Positions 12,295 through 21,733 of a stretch of 64,000 nt of DNA are shown here, piece after piece (within the stretch, counting starts at the first letter, position 1; each line of letters opens with the position of its first letter). Source of the stretch: Chromobacterium paludis (GTDB lineage: Bacteria > Pseudomonadota > Gammaproteobacteria > Burkholderiales > Chromobacteriaceae); NCBI RefSeq assembly GCF_008275125.1, contig NZ_CP043473.1, forward strand, positions 3,162,001 to 3,226,000, read 5' to 3'. The position numbers and the translations under genes are program-made. The notes under the pieces were generated by a model. It worked only from the letters and a program-made list of their open reading frames with translations. It did no database searches and was not told where the DNA came from.

Positions 12295-12840
12295 ATGATG
12301 CGTCGCTTTGTCTGCCAGCTGGCTATCGCCAGCGTCGCCCTGTCCGCCTCCTTCGCCGCCATGGCCAAGGAATACCCGATCGGCAAGCCGGCCCTGAAAA
12401 ACGGCATGGAAATCGGCGCCGTCTACCTGCAGCCCACCAAGATGGACCCGGACGGCATGATGCTGAAGCCGGAAGCGTCCGACATCCATCTGGAAGCCGA
12501 CATCCACGCCACCAAAAACAACCCCAACGGCTTCGAAGAAGGCGCCTGGCTGCCCTACCTGGTGGTCAAGTACGAACTGACCAAGGTGGGCGGCAAAACC
12601 CAGAAGGGCGACCTGATGCCCATGGTGGCCAACGACGGCCCCCACTACGGCGACAACGTCAAGCTGCAAGGCCCGGGCAAGTACAAGCTGAAATTCACCG
12701 TGATGCCGCCGTCCGCCAATGAGCACGCCCACTTCGGCCGCCACGTGGACAAGGAAACCGGCGTCGGCCCGTGGTTCAAGCCGTTTGACGTGAACTACGA
12801 ATTCGTCTTCGCCGGCATCGGCAAGAAGGGCGGCTACTAA
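12295..12840 (+). CDS. ftrA: Periplasmic iron-binding protein, P19/FtrA family
   Basis: The 181-residue protein has a signal peptide ending near AAMA and a mature part beginning KEYPIGKPALKNGMEIGAVYL. The body has DIHLEADIHATKNNPNGF and WLPYLVVKYEL, typical of the P19/Tp34-type periplasmic proteins that hold ferrous iron together with copper. In Bordetella the homologue is the first component of the FtrABCD ferrous iron transporter. It is preceded by a Fur box and followed by ftrB after a 100-base gap with stem-loops. A TAAGGAAAAC ribosome binding site precedes the ATG. Confidence 0.9.
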   Translation: MMRRFVCQLAIASVALSASFAAMAKEYPIGKPALKNGMEIGAVYLQPTKMDPDGMMLKPEASDIHLEADIHATKNNPNGFEEGAWLPYLVVKYELTKVGGKTQKGDLMPMVANDGPHYGDNVKLQGPGKYKLKFTVMPPSANEHAHFGRHVDKETGVGPWFKPFDVNYEFVFAGIGKKGGY

Positions 12841-12854
12841 GCCTAATTGAGAAT

Positions 12855-12913
12855 GTAAACGCAAAGCATTATTGATTGCGTTACAATCAAACGGCGCGGC
12901 TACGAGGCCGCGC
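12855..12913 (+). promoter_or_regulatory. Two stem-loops between ftrA and ftrB
   Basis: GTAAACGCAA pairs with TTGCGTTAC with one bulged A, and directly after it GCGCGGC pairs with GCCGCGC around a 6-base loop. They fill the ftrA-ftrB gap and could protect the ftrA message or reduce read-through. Confidence 0.4.
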
Positions 12914-12940
12914 TGTTTCGCATTCAGGAACCATGAACCC

Positions 12941-13282
12941 ATGAACATTCTGAGCCTGACCGCCGCCGCCCTGCTGGCCGGCCTGCTTTGCTCCCCGGCC
13001 CTCGCCCTGGCCGACGACATGCCCGTCTACAAGCTGCAAATGAAGGACGGCCAGATGATTCCCGCCCGCCTGCAAGTGGCGGCCGGCAAGAAATTCAAGG
13101 TCGAAGTGATGAATGTCGGCAAGACGCCGGCCGAGTTCGAAAGCATTCCGCTGCGCAAGGAAAAAGTGCTGGGTCCGGGCGCGGAATCCTTCCTGGTGTT
13201 TCAGCCGCTGGCGCCGGGCGAGTACAAATTCTTCGACGACTTCCACCCCAAGACCGGCCAGGGCGTGATCGTCGCCAAGTAA
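12941..13282 (+). CDS. ftrB: Periplasmic cupredoxin-like protein, FtrB
   Basis: The 113-residue protein starts with a signal peptide (MNILSLTAAALLAGLLCS, cleavage likely after ALALA) and folds as a cupredoxin-like domain with VEVMNVGKTPAEFESIPL and GEYKFFDDFHPKTGQGVI. In FtrABCD systems this subunit is thought to oxidise ferrous iron so that the FTR1 permease can take it. Strict type I copper ligands are not evident in the usual C-x-H pattern, as is common for this subfamily. I chose the ATG before the signal peptide rather than an earlier in-frame one. Confidence 0.88.
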   Translation: MNILSLTAAALLAGLLCSPALALADDMPVYKLQMKDGQMIPARLQVAAGKKFKVEVMNVGKTPAEFESIPLRKEKVLGPGAESFLVFQPLAPGEYKFFDDFHPKTGQGVIVAK

Positions 13283-13298
13283 GCAGGAGTCAACGCAA

Positions 13299-14123
13299 AT
13301 GGGACAGGTACTCTTTATCGTCTGGCGCGAGAGCGTTGAGGCGCTGCTGGTAGTCGGCATCCTCAATGCCTGGATGAACCACAACCCGGCCGGCCGCGCC
13401 GGCAAGCCCTATCTATGGGGCGGCGTGGCGCTGGGCCTGGTCATGGCGGTGGCGCTGGCCGTCGCGCTGTTCGCCGCCGGCACCTTGATGGCCGGCGCGC
13501 AGGACTACTTCCAGACCGCCATGGTGTTCATCGCCTCCGCGCTGATCGTGCAGATGGTGCTGTGGATGCGTGAGCACGGCCGCACGCTGAAGAAGGAGCT
13601 GGAGTCCGGCCTATCGGCCAACGCCGCCAGAAACAACTGGTGGGGCGTGACCATATTGGCCGCTCTGGCCATCGCCCGCGAAGGCAGCGAGTGCGTGGTT
13701 TTCCTGTACGGCATGCTGGCCGAGGCCCACGGCATGGAGCTGGCCAAAATGGCGGCGGCCGGCGCCGCCGGCCTGGCGCTGGCGTTCCTCACCTTCTATC
13801 TGCTGCAACTGGGCGGCAAGGTGCTGTCCTGGCGGCTGTTCTTCCGCGTGACGGAAATCATGCTGCTGCTCTTGGGCGCGTCCTTGTTCCTGAACGGCGT
13901 GGAGCGGCTGATCTCCATGGACGTGCTGCCGGCCCTGGTCGACCCGCTATGGGATAGCTCCGCCCTGCTCGACGACATGAGCCCGGTAGGCGGCCTGGTG
14001 GCCTCCCTGACCGGCTACCGCGCGCATCCGGCCTTGATGAGCCTGCTCGCCTACGGCCTGTTTTGGGGCGGCATCTGGGCGCTGTTCCAATGGCGCAACC
14101 GCAAGCTGGCCGCCGCGGCATGA
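13299..14123 (+). CDS. ftrC: FTR1 family high-affinity iron permease, FtrC
   Basis: The 274-residue inner-membrane protein has the two REXXE motifs of the FTR1 family: RESVE at 10-14 in the first membrane segment and REGSE at 127-131 in the fourth. About seven hydrophobic segments are visible. It should carry iron, probably as ferric iron made by its periplasmic partners, into the cytoplasm. It lies 16 bases after ftrB and its stop overlaps the ftrD start as ATGA. Confidence 0.93.
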   Translation: MGQVLFIVWRESVEALLVVGILNAWMNHNPAGRAGKPYLWGGVALGLVMAVALAVALFAAGTLMAGAQDYFQTAMVFIASALIVQMVLWMREHGRTLKKELESGLSANAARNNWWGVTILAALAIAREGSECVVFLYGMLAEAHGMELAKMAAAGAAGLALAFLTFYLLQLGGKVLSWRLFFRVTEIMLLLLGASLFLNGVERLISMDVLPALVDPLWDSSALLDDMSPVGGLVASLTGYRAHPALMSLLAYGLFWGGIWALFQWRNRKLAAAA

Positions 14124-15574
14124 AGCAGGATAGACCGCAGCGCCGCCCGCAAAGGGTGATTCCCATCGCCGCCGCGCCGTCCGGCGGCGCTTCCTGTCGC
14201 CCGGCGACGCCGCCGCGCGGTCCGCTCGCCCTCGCGGGAGACTGGCTGCGCGACCACGGCGCCTTGCTGCGCAAGCTGCAATGGGCCGTGGTGCTGGTCT
14301 ACGCCTTCCTGCTGATCGTTCCGGCCTGCCTGGAGCTGCCCGGCGACGCGGCGCGGATGTGGAACAACCTGACCATCTTCGCCCAGTTCGTGTTCTGGGG
14401 CATCTGGTGGCCCTTCGTGCTGCTGTCCATGGTGCTGTTCGGCCGGCTGTGGTGCGGCGTGCTGTGCCCGGAAGGCGCGCTGTCGGAATGGGCCGCGCGC
14501 AAGGGCATGGGCAGGCCGATTCCGCGCTGGATGCGCTGGGGCGGCTGGCCCTTCGTCGCCTTCGTGCTGACCACGGTCTACGGCCAGCTGGTCAGCGTCT
14601 ATCAGTATCCCAAGGCCGCCCTACTGGTGCTGGGCGGCTCCACCGTGGCCGCGGTGATCGTCGGCTTCGTCTACACCCGCGGCAAGCGCGCCTGGTGCCG
14701 CCATCTGTGCCCGGTCAACGGCGTGTTCGGCTTGTTGTCCAAGCTGGCGCCGCTGCATTACCGCGTGGACGAGGCCGCCTGGAAGGCTTCGTCCGAACGC
14801 ACGCCGGCCGTGGATTGCGCGCCGCTGCAACCGCTGCGCCATATGCAGGGCGGCAGCGGCTGCCATATGTGCGGCCGCTGCAGCGACCACCGCTCCGCCA
14901 TCACACTGTCCGTCCGTCCGATGAGCGACGAGGTGGTGAGGGTGGCGGAAAAAGAGGCCGATGGCTGGCAGACCGCGCTGATCGTCTACGGCCTGCTGGG
15001 CGTGGCGATGGGCGCCTTCCACTGGACCGTCAGCCCCTGGTTTGTCTGGCTCAAGCAGACCGCGGCCGAGTGGCTGGTGGACAATGACATCATGTGGCCG
15101 CTGGACACCGGGGCGCCGTGGTGGCTGCTCACCCATTACCCCATGCACAACGACGTGTTCTCCTGGCTGGACGGCGCGTCCCTGCTCGCCTACATCGCCG
15201 CCACCGCGCTGGCCTTGGGCAGCGGCATCCTGCTGGCCCTGGCCCTGGCCGTGCGAGTGGCCGGCCGCTGGCAAACGCAGCGCGTGCACCATCTGGCCCA
15301 GGCCCTGATCCCGCTGGCCGGCTGCGGCGTGTTCCTGGGCCTGTCCGCGCTGACGGTGACCTTGCTGAAGGCCGAAGGCTACGGCATGCATTGGGTCAAT
15401 CACGCCCGCCTGGCCCTGCTGGCCGGCGCCAATCTGTGGGCGCTGCGGCTGGCCTGCGGCATCCTGGCGCGCTGGGACGCCCGCCCGCTGCGCGGCGGCC
15501 TCGCCCTGCTTGCGTTCTGCGGCGCGCTGGCGCTGGTGGACTGCGCCTGGGGCTTCATGTTCTGGTGGTGGTAA
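14120..15574 (+). CDS. ftrD: Membrane-bound polyferredoxin, FtrD
   Basis: The 484-residue protein has about ten membrane segments and ferredoxin-type cysteine clusters: LWCGVLCPEGALSEW, WCRHLCPVNGVFG and CHMCGRC. This is the NapH/CcoG-like polyferredoxin fold found as the fourth Ftr component, expected to remove electrons released by ferrous iron oxidation in the periplasm. I chose the ATG overlapping the ftrC stop because it gives tight coupling and a plausible basic N-terminus (KQDRPQRRPQR). A 62-base gap separates it from the binding-protein gene that follows. Confidence 0.9.
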   Translation: MKQDRPQRRPQRVIPIAAAPSGGASCRPATPPRGPLALAGDWLRDHGALLRKLQWAVVLVYAFLLIVPACLELPGDAARMWNNLTIFAQFVFWGIWWPFVLLSMVLFGRLWCGVLCPEGALSEWAARKGMGRPIPRWMRWGGWPFVAFVLTTVYGQLVSVYQYPKAALLVLGGSTVAAVIVGFVYTRGKRAWCRHLCPVNGVFGLLSKLAPLHYRVDEAAWKASSERTPAVDCAPLQPLRHMQGGSGCHMCGRCSDHRSAITLSVRPMSDEVVRVAEKEADGWQTALIVYGLLGVAMGAFHWTVSPWFVWLKQTAAEWLVDNDIMWPLDTGAPWWLLTHYPMHNDVFSWLDGASLLAYIAATALALGSGILLALALAVRVAGRWQTQRVHHLAQALIPLAGCGVFLGLSALTVTLLKAEGYGMHWVNHARLALLAGANLWALRLACGILARWDARPLRGGLALLAFCGALALVDCAWGFMFWWW

Positions 15575-15636
15575 ATCCTTGGTTGGCGGGGAGCGCTGTG
15601 CGATAACACAGTATCTCACCCGCTCAAGGAAACGCC

Positions 15637-16401
15637 ATGCGGCGTCTGCTGTTGCTGGTTTTCGCGCTGCTGCTGAGCGCCCGCGCGACAGCCGCGGAAA
15701 CCACGCTGGAGCTGGCTACCGGCGAGTGGCCGCCGTATGTGTCGCAAAGCCTGCCGCAGGGCGGCGCCTTCGCGCAGATCGTGCGCCAGGCCTTCCTACG
15801 CGCTGGCTACCAAGTGCATTTCAGCTACCTGAGCTGGCCGCAAGACGAAGCGCAGCTGCGGATGGGCAAGGCCGTCGCCGCCCTGCCTTATCGGCCCACG
15901 CCAGAGCGGCTGAAAGAGTTCGACTTTTCGCCGCCGCTGATGCGCACCTCCAGCTTTCTGTTTTATCACAAGCCTCATATGCCGCATCCGCCGCAGAGCT
16001 TCCAGTCCTTGGACGCGTTGCGCGGCTACCGCGTGGCCATTCAGCTGGGTTACTGGTATATCCCCTTGTTCCAGCAGCACAAGCTCAATACCCTGCTGAC
16101 CAGCGACGAAGTCAACGCCTTGCGCCAGTTGCAGCTGGGCCGCCTGGACCTGGCGCCGATGTCGCTGGAGCGCGGCTGGTACCTGATCCACAAGGTACTG
16201 CCAGGCCGCGAAAATGAATTCGGCTATATTCCGACGCCGCTGGACAAGGAAACGCCGCTTGGCCTGATGTTCTCGCGCAGCTATCCGCAAGCGGCGCGCA
16301 TCCGCGAGGACTTCGCCCGCGCCCTGGAGCAGATGGAAAAAGACGGCAGCCTGAAGGCCATTTACCAGCGCAACTTCCCGGAAGTCACGCCGCCGCGTTG
16401 A
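15637..16401 (+). CDS. Periplasmic solute-binding protein, family 3
   Basis: The 254-residue protein has a signal peptide (LLLLVFALLLSARATA, cleavage before AETTLELA) and the bilobed family 3 pattern with TGEWPPYVSQSLPQGGAF, AALPYRPTPERLKEFDFSPPL, LDALRGYRVAIQLGYWYIP and a closing DGSLKAIYQRNFPE. No ABC permease or ATPase gene is adjacent, so it may serve a transporter elsewhere or act as a sensor. It lies downstream of ftrD and could be the last gene of the iron transcript; its ligand is unknown. Its 3' end overlaps ybaK by 17 bases on the other strand. Confidence 0.85.
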   Translation: MRRLLLLVFALLLSARATAAETTLELATGEWPPYVSQSLPQGGAFAQIVRQAFLRAGYQVHFSYLSWPQDEAQLRMGKAVAALPYRPTPERLKEFDFSPPLMRTSSFLFYHKPHMPHPPQSFQSLDALRGYRVAIQLGYWYIPLFQQHKLNTLLTSDEVNALRQLQLGRLDLAPMSLERGWYLIHKVLPGRENEFGYIPTPLDKETPLGLMFSRSYPQAARIREDFARALEQMEKDGSLKAIYQRNFPEVTPPR

Positions 16402-16867
16402 CCAAGATCGGCTGCAATACGCGCATCACCTCCCTCGGACTCACGCCCACCAGGAAGCCGCGCTTGCCGCCATTGATATAGATGACCGGCAGCTCGGCGA
16501 TGCTGGACTCCATATACACCGGCATGGGGTGGCGGGTGCCGAAGGGGCTGGTGCCGCCCACTTGATAGCCGCTGTGCTTGTCGGCGGTTTTGGGGTCGCA
16601 GGGATGGACTTTCTTGACGCCTATCTGTTTGGCCAGCATGCCGGTGCCCACCTCGCGGTCGCCGTGCATCAGCACGATCAGGGGGCGCTTGTTCTCGTCC
16701 TCCATGATCAGCGTCTTCACCACGGCGTGCTCGTCCACGCCCAGCTCGCGCGCCGACACCGTGGTGCCGCCCTTCTCCTCGTACTTGTACAGATGCTCGG
16801 TGTAATCCACCTTGTGCTCGCGCAGCACGCGGATGGCCTGGGTGACCGGGGCTTTTTCCTTGCTCAT
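16385..16867 (-). CDS. ybaK: Cys-tRNA(Pro)/Cys-tRNA(Cys) deacylase YbaK
   Basis: The 160-residue protein is a YbaK-type editing enzyme that hydrolyses mischarged Cys-tRNA(Pro). It shows TQAIRVLREHKVDYTEHLYKYEEKG near the start, the catalytic-lysine region VVKTLIMEDENKRP, and GYQVGGTSPFGTRHPMPVYM. The length is normal. The start MSKEKAPVTQ was preferred to one ten codons upstream because family members begin here. It is convergent with the binding-protein gene. Confidence 0.93.
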   Translation of the reverse strand: MSKEKAPVTQAIRVLREHKVDYTEHLYKYEEKGGTTVSARELGVDEHAVVKTLIMEDENKRPLIVLMHGDREVGTGMLAKQIGVKKVHPCDPKTADKHSGYQVGGTSPFGTRHPMPVYMESSIAELPVIYINGGKRGFLVGVSPREVMRVLQPILVNAAA

Positions 16868-16935
16868 GATGATTCGCTTGCGGATAAGACAAAACACCCG
16901 ACTTTAAAACCCAGGCAGCCCCTTGCCAAGCCGCG

Positions 16936-17556
16936 TCATCCAGCTTTGCGCGCGCGCCACCACAGCCGCAGGCCCAGCAGCAGCGCCAGTGCCGCGGCAT
17001 AGATCAAGGGCTGGGTGATGTCGCGTTTCACCAGCCACCAGTAGTGGGTCACCGCCAGGATGGCCACCGGGTACACCAGCCGGTGCAGCTTGCCCCAATT
17101 GCGCTTGAGCCGCCGCATCCAAGCCTGGGTGGAAGTCAGCGCCAGCGGCGTCATCAAGACGATGGCGGCGAAGCCCACCGTGATGAAGGGCCGCTTGGCG
17201 ATGTCCTTGAGGATGTGATGCCAATCGAAAAACTGGTCCAGCCAGAGATAGGTGGTGAAATGCAGGCTGGCGTAGAAAAACGCGAACAAACCCAGCATGC
17301 GCCTGCACTTCAAGGGCCAAGCCTGGCCGGTGAGGCGCCGCAGCGGCGTCATGGACAGGGTGGCCAGCAGCCACACCAGCGTCCAGGTGCCGGTGGAGCG
17401 GGTGATGAACTCTACCGGATTCACCGCCTCGCCCGTCAACACGATCCCAGCGGCGCGCGCCAGCGGCAACAGGCAGACGAGGAACAGCAAAACCTTGCCG
17501 ACGGCGAGGCGCCTATCAGCCGGCGTAGCGGATGCTTTCATGCGCAGCGTCGTCAT
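16936..17556 (-). CDS. msrQ: Heme-binding membrane subunit MsrQ of the periplasmic methionine sulfoxide reductase
   Basis: The 206-residue protein has about six membrane helices of the ferric-reductase-like family, with SLHFTTYLWLDQFFDW and KLHRLVYPVAILAVTHYWW carrying candidate heme-ligand histidines. MsrQ passes electrons from the quinone pool or flavin reductase to MsrP. Its start overlaps the last base of msrP, giving the standard msrP-msrQ operon. Confidence 0.93.
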   Translation of the reverse strand: MTTLRMKASATPADRRLAVGKVLLFLVCLLPLARAAGIVLTGEAVNPVEFITRSTGTWTLVWLLATLSMTPLRRLTGQAWPLKCRRMLGLFAFFYASLHFTTYLWLDQFFDWHHILKDIAKRPFITVGFAAIVLMTPLALTSTQAWMRRLKRNWGKLHRLVYPVAILAVTHYWWLVKRDITQPLIYAAALALLLGLRLWWRARKAG

Positions 17557-18473
17557 CAGTAGTTCTTTCTCAGGTCCATGCCGCGGTACAGTCCGGCCAC
17601 TTGGTCGGCGTAGCCGTTGAACATCAGCGTTTTGCGCTTGAAAAACTCGCCGATGCGCCGTTCCGATGCCTGGCTCCAGCGCGGATGGTCCACCTCCGGG
17701 TTCACATTGGAATAGAAGCCGTACTCATGCGCGTTGGCCAGATTCCAGCTGGTGGCCGGCATGGTTTCCTGCAGCCGGATGCGCACGATGGACTTGATGC
17801 TCTTGAAGCCGTATTTCCACGGCACCACCAAGCGGATGGGGGCGCCGTTCTGATTGGGCAGGACGTTGCCGTACAGACCGACGGCCAGAATGGTCAGCGG
17901 ATGCATGGCCTCGTCGATGCGCAGGCCCTCACGGTAAGGCCAGTCCAGCACGCCCGTGCGCTGGCCCGGCATCTCGCCCGGCCGCTCCAGCGTTTCAAAC
18001 GCCACGTACTTGGCGCGCGAGGTCGGGTTCATCTGCTTGAGCAGGCTGGCCAAGGGGAAGCCCACCCACGGGATCACCATGCTCCAACCTTCCACGCAGC
18101 GCAGCCGGTAGACGCGCTCCTCCAGCGGAAACTTCAGCAAATCCTCGATGGCGAAGCGGCGCGGCTTAGCCACCTCGCCGTCCACCATCACGCTCCACGG
18201 CCGCGTGTGCAGGCTGCCGGCGTTTTCGGCCGGGTCGGCCTTGTCGGTGCCTAACTCGTAGAAATTGTTGTAGCTGGTGATGTCTTTCAGGCTGTTGGGC
18301 TTGTCGTTGGACGCCAGCTGCGACAGCGGGCTTTTCCTGGCGTTCAGCCCGGCCAGCGTCTCGGCCGACAGCAGCAGGCCGGCGGCGCCGAGCATGAAGC
18401 TGCGGCGGTTGAAATAGACGCTTTCCGACGTGATGTCCGACGCTAAATGGTCGGCGGGCTTTTTGATCAGCAT
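17556..18473 (-). CDS. msrP: Protein-methionine-sulfoxide reductase catalytic subunit MsrP
   Basis: MsrP is a periplasmic molybdopterin enzyme that repairs oxidised methionines in envelope proteins. The 305-residue protein starts with a Tat signal (twin arginine at 23-24 in [21 protein letters not shown]) and has the molybdenum-ligand cysteine at Cys126 in [20 protein letters not shown]. Other family parts are [17 protein letters not shown] and [19 protein letters not shown] at the end. It is co-transcribed with msrQ. Confidence 0.95.
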   Translation of the reverse strand: MLIKKPADHLASDITSESVYFNRRSFMLGAAGLLLSAETLAGLNARKSPLSQLASNDKPNSLKDITSYNNFYELGTDKADPAENAGSLHTRPWSVMVDGEVAKPRRFAIEDLLKFPLEERVYRLRCVEGWSMVIPWVGFPLASLLKQMNPTSRAKYVAFETLERPGEMPGQRTGVLDWPYREGLRIDEAMHPLTILAVGLYGNVLPNQNGAPIRLVVPWKYGFKSIKSIVRIRLQETMPATSWNLANAHEYGFYSNVNPEVDHPRWSQASERRIGEFFKRKTLMFNGYADQVAGLYRGMDLRKNY

Positions 18474-18562
18474 GGCGGCTCTCCTGTCGTTTCCATTTGG
18501 TCGGAACGGGCTGTCGATTCTGACAGTAGCGCACGCCTATTGTTTTGGCCGATCAATATTCG

Positions 18563-19486
18563 CTAACACATTCCCCGCCAGCCGGTGCCCAGGGCGCTCC
18601 CCTGCCCGCCTTCTCGCGCCAGCCGCTCGCCTATCGCCTGCAAGGCCGTCCAGCGCGGCCCGCACCAATCGGGCGCGATCAAAGTCGGCGCCTGGGCGGT
18701 GGCGGAGATTCGGTGATACACCACCTCCGGCGGCGTATGGCGGATCAGGCTGGCCGCCAGTTCGGCGTAGTCGTCCAGCGGCATGGGCCCCACTTCGCCG
18801 CGCCGGTACTGCGCCGCCATCCGGCTGCCGCGCACGATCATCAAGGGATGCAGCTTCAGTCCCTCCACGCCGATGTCCAACACGGTTTGCAAAGTGGCAT
18901 GCGCGTCATCGGCATCCTCGCCCGGCAAACCGGCGATCAGATGCGCGCACACCTTGAGTCCGCGCGCGTGGGCGCGCCGGACGGCATCGCGGTAATCGGC
19001 CAGGCCGTGGCCGCGATGGATGCGCGCCTGCGTCCGGTCATGCGCGGTCTGCAAGCCCAGCTCCAGCCACACCTCGCTCCCGCCATCCTGATAGGCGGCC
19101 AGCAGGTCCAAGGCCGCATCCGGCACGCAGTCCGGCCGGGTGCCCACGCACAAGCCGACGACGTCGGCGCTCGCCAAGGCTTCGTCGTACAAGGCGCGCA
19201 GCGTCTCCACTTCGGCATAGGTACTGGTATAGGCCTGGAAATAAGCGAGATAGCGCCGGGCGCGGTCCGTCTTGCGCTTTTCGCGCGCCAATTGCTGGCT
19301 GATGGACAGCGCGGCTGGCTCGCGGCCGAAGCTGCGCACATTGCAAAACGTGCAGCCGCCGCGCCCCAGGGTGCCGTCGCGGTTGGGGCAGGTGAAGTCG
19401 CCGGCCAGCGACAGTTTGTGCACGGACTCGCCGAAACGCTGTTTCAAATAATGGCCAAGGGTGTGGATATGGCGGGTCAGGTCCAT
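18563..19486 (-). CDS. Radical SAM protein, TIGR01212/YhcC family
   Basis: The 307-residue protein has an unusual radical SAM cluster motif with Cys33, Cys45 and Cys48 (FTCPNRDGTLGRGGCTFC), the spacing of the YhcC/TIGR01212 family and of Elp3-like enzymes. Further landmarks are YFQAYTSTYAEVETLR, GLCVGTRPDC and WLELGLQTAHDRTQARIHRGH. The substrate of the family is not established. It stands alone on the minus strand. Confidence 0.88.
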   Translation of the reverse strand: MDLTRHIHTLGHYLKQRFGESVHKLSLAGDFTCPNRDGTLGRGGCTFCNVRSFGREPAALSISQQLAREKRKTDRARRYLAYFQAYTSTYAEVETLRALYDEALASADVVGLCVGTRPDCVPDAALDLLAAYQDGGSEVWLELGLQTAHDRTQARIHRGHGLADYRDAVRRAHARGLKVCAHLIAGLPGEDADDAHATLQTVLDIGVEGLKLHPLMIVRGSRMAAQYRRGEVGPMPLDDYAELAASLIRHTPPEVVYHRISATAQAPTLIAPDWCGPRWTALQAIGERLAREGGQGSALGTGWRGMC

Positions 19487-19562
19487 CGTTCTGCCGGCAA
19501 AAGCGCGCAGTCTATCTCGCGCCGGTACGGCACAAGCTGAGCAGGATCAAGGACTTGCCGAT

Positions 19563-19745
19563 TCAGATCGTATGCCAGCCCAGCCAGTACAAGACACAGA
19601 ACAGCCCCGCGCTGATCAGCAGGGCGATGGCCAGCGCGGAGAACAGCTCGTGCAGCGTGCGGCGCTGGCTGGGCTTCAGCAACCAGCGCGCCACGCTCCA
19701 CAGGACCAGGCATAACGTGAAAAACTTGAACAGGCGTCCGAACAT
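19563..19745 (-). CDS. Small membrane protein, function unknown
   Basis: This 60-residue peptide has two hydrophobic stretches (FFTLCLVLWSVARWLL and LFSALAIALLISAGLFCVLYWLG) separated by a basic loop KPSQRR, so it is probably an inner-membrane protein with both termini on the same side. I do not recognise the family. Its codon usage matches the neighbours. It is divergent from metX. Confidence 0.6.
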   Translation of the reverse strand: MFGRLFKFFTLCLVLWSVARWLLKPSQRRTLHELFSALAIALLISAGLFCVLYWLGWHTI

Positions 19746-19857
19746 GATGGGGACCGTGGCGGCGACCCGGCCGATTATCCCGGCGCGGCGCGCTCCCGCG
19801 CAAGCGTCTGCCGCCGGGTCGCGGCTTTTCCGTCCACAGCCCGCCGCGCAAGCGCGG

Positions 19858-19886
19858 CTCGCAAAAAAAGCCCGAATGGATATAAT
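19858..19886 (+). promoter_or_regulatory. Possible promoter of metX
   Basis: A perfect TATAAT lies 86 bases before the metX start, but the matching -35 region (CTCGCA) is poor. I see no SAM or SAH riboswitch fold between it and the gene. Confidence 0.35.
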
Positions 19887-19972
19887 CGACCGGTAGCCGC
19901 AGGAGACCGCGCCACGACATGCCCCGGCAGAGGGCGGCGGGCGTGGATAAAAATAGAAGAGGCACCCACCCC

Positions 19973-21115
19973 ATGACCGACACCGATTGTTCGGTAGGCA
20001 TCGTCGCGGCCCAAGACGCCGCCTTCGATACCCCCTTGCCGCTCGCCAGCGGCGCCGTGCTGCCCAGCTACCAGCTGCGCTTCGAGACTTATGGCCGGCT
20101 CAACGCCGCCAAGAGCAACGCCATCCTGATCTGCCACGCGCTGTCGGGCCACCACCACGTGGCCGGCCGCTACCATGCCGACGATAAAACCGCCGGCTGG
20201 TGGGACAATATGATAGGTCCCGGCAAACCGATAGACACCAACCGTTTCTTCGTCGTAGGCGTCAACAACCTGGGCGGCTGCCACGGCAGCACCGGCCCTT
20301 CCAGCGTCAATCCGGCCACCGGCCAGCCCTGGGGCTCGTCCTTTCCGGTGGTGACTGTCGGCGACTGGGTCAACGCCCAGGCGCGGCTGGCGGACCGATT
20401 GGGCATTGAGCGCTGGGCCGCGGTGATAGGCGGCAGCCTGGGCGGCATGCAGGCGCTGCACTGGAGCATCGCCTATCCGGAACGCGTGGCGCACGCGCTG
20501 GTGATCGCCTCCGCGCCCAAGCTGTCGGCGCAGAACATCGCCTTCAACGACGTGGCTCGCCAGGCCATCTTGTCCGATCCGGACTTCTGCGGCGGCGACT
20601 TCTACCAGCAAGGCACGGTGCCGCGCCGCGGCCTGCGGCTGGCGCGCATGCTGGGCCACATCACCTATCTGTCCGACGACGGCATGGGCGAGAAATTCGG
20701 CCGCATGCTGCGCTCGGGCGAATACCAGTTCGGCTACGACGTGGAGTTCGAGATCGAGAGCTATCTGCGCTACCAGGGCGACAAGTTCTCCGACTACTTC
20801 GACGCCAACACCTATCTCTTGATGACCAAGGCGCTGGACTACTTCGATCCGGCCCAGGCGCACGGCGGCGACCTGGCCGCCGCGCTGCAGCCGGCGCAGG
20901 CGCAATTCCTGCTGGCCAGCTTCACCAGCGACTGGCGCTTCTCGCCGGAGCGCTCGCGCGAGACGGTGCAGGCGCTGATCGCCGCCGGCAAGCGCGTCAG
21001 CTACGCCGAGATCGAATCGGCGCACGGCCATGACGCCTTCCTGATGACCGACCAACCCTATGTGGACCTGATGCGCGCCTATCTGCGCCGCGTGGCCGAG
21101 GAGGTGAAGGCATGA
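19973..21115 (+). CDS. metX: Homoserine O-acyltransferase MetX
   Basis: MetX acylates homoserine in the first committed step of methionine synthesis. The 380-residue alpha/beta hydrolase-fold protein has [34 protein letters not shown] and the catalytic serine at Ser155 in [12 protein letters not shown], with the histidine in [10 protein letters not shown] near the C-terminus. Whether it uses acetyl-CoA or succinyl-CoA cannot be told here; proteobacterial MetX enzymes include both. The start MTDTDCSV is preceded by AGAAGAGG, and the end overlaps metW by 4 bases. Confidence 0.95.
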   Translation: MTDTDCSVGIVAAQDAAFDTPLPLASGAVLPSYQLRFETYGRLNAAKSNAILICHALSGHHHVAGRYHADDKTAGWWDNMIGPGKPIDTNRFFVVGVNNLGGCHGSTGPSSVNPATGQPWGSSFPVVTVGDWVNAQARLADRLGIERWAAVIGGSLGGMQALHWSIAYPERVAHALVIASAPKLSAQNIAFNDVARQAILSDPDFCGGDFYQQGTVPRRGLRLARMLGHITYLSDDGMGEKFGRMLRSGEYQFGYDVEFEIESYLRYQGDKFSDYFDANTYLLMTKALDYFDPAQAHGGDLAAALQPAQAQFLLASFTSDWRFSPERSRETVQALIAAGKRVSYAEIESAHGHDAFLMTDQPYVDLMRAYLRRVAEEVKA

Positions 21116-21708
21116 GCGCCATCCAGACTCTCCGTTCGGACCTCAAACTGATCGCCGACTGGATCGCCCCCGACAGCCGCGTGCTGGATCTGGGCTGCGG
21201 CGACGGCCAATTGCTGGCCGCCCTGCAGCGGGACAAGCGCATCCAGGGCTATGGCGTGGATTTCGACGTCGCCAACGTGGTGCGCTGCGTCGCCGCCGGC
21301 GTCAACGCGGTGCAGGGCGACCTGGAAACCGGCCTGGCCGACTTCGGCGACCACCGCTTCGACCATGTCATCCTGTCGCAAACCATACAGGCGATGCGCC
21401 ACACCGAGGCCATCCTTAACGAAATGCTGCGCGTCGGCCGCGAGGCCATCGTCACCTTCCCCAATTTCGGCTATTGGCAGAACCGCTGGCAGATCCTGCA
21501 GGGCCATATGCCGGTGTCCGACACCATTCCCTACCAGTGGTACGACACGCCCAACATCCACTGGTGCATGCTGGGGGATTTCGAGGCGCTCTGCGCCAAG
21601 AACCGCATCCGCGTGGTGGAAAGGGTGGTCATGGACAAGGGCAAGCGGGTATCCTTGCTGCCTAATCTGCGCGGCAGCCTGGCGTTCTATCGGGTGGCGC
21701 GCGACTGA
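21112..21708 (+). CDS. metW: Methionine biosynthesis protein MetW
   Basis: The 198-residue protein is a class I SAM-binding methyltransferase-like fold with [15 protein letters not shown] near 25-39, [11 protein letters not shown] and [14 protein letters not shown]. MetW is regularly paired with MetX in proteobacteria and is needed for, or stimulates, the acyltransferase; its own catalytic activity is not established. Its ATG overlaps the metX stop as ATGA. Confidence 0.93.
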   Translation: MSAIQTLRSDLKLIADWIAPDSRVLDLGCGDGQLLAALQRDKRIQGYGVDFDVANVVRCVAAGVNAVQGDLETGLADFGDHRFDHVILSQTIQAMRHTEAILNEMLRVGREAIVTFPNFGYWQNRWQILQGHMPVSDTIPYQWYDTPNIHWCMLGDFEALCAKNRIRVVERVVMDKGKRVSLLPNLRGSLAFYRVARD

Positions 21709-21733
21709 TTCCGCCCCGCTTGAGGAGACGCCC

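Noticed and set aside
19746..19972. SAM riboswitch before metX
   Set aside because: I looked for SAM-II and SAH-type folds and saw none; only a TATAAT-like box is present.
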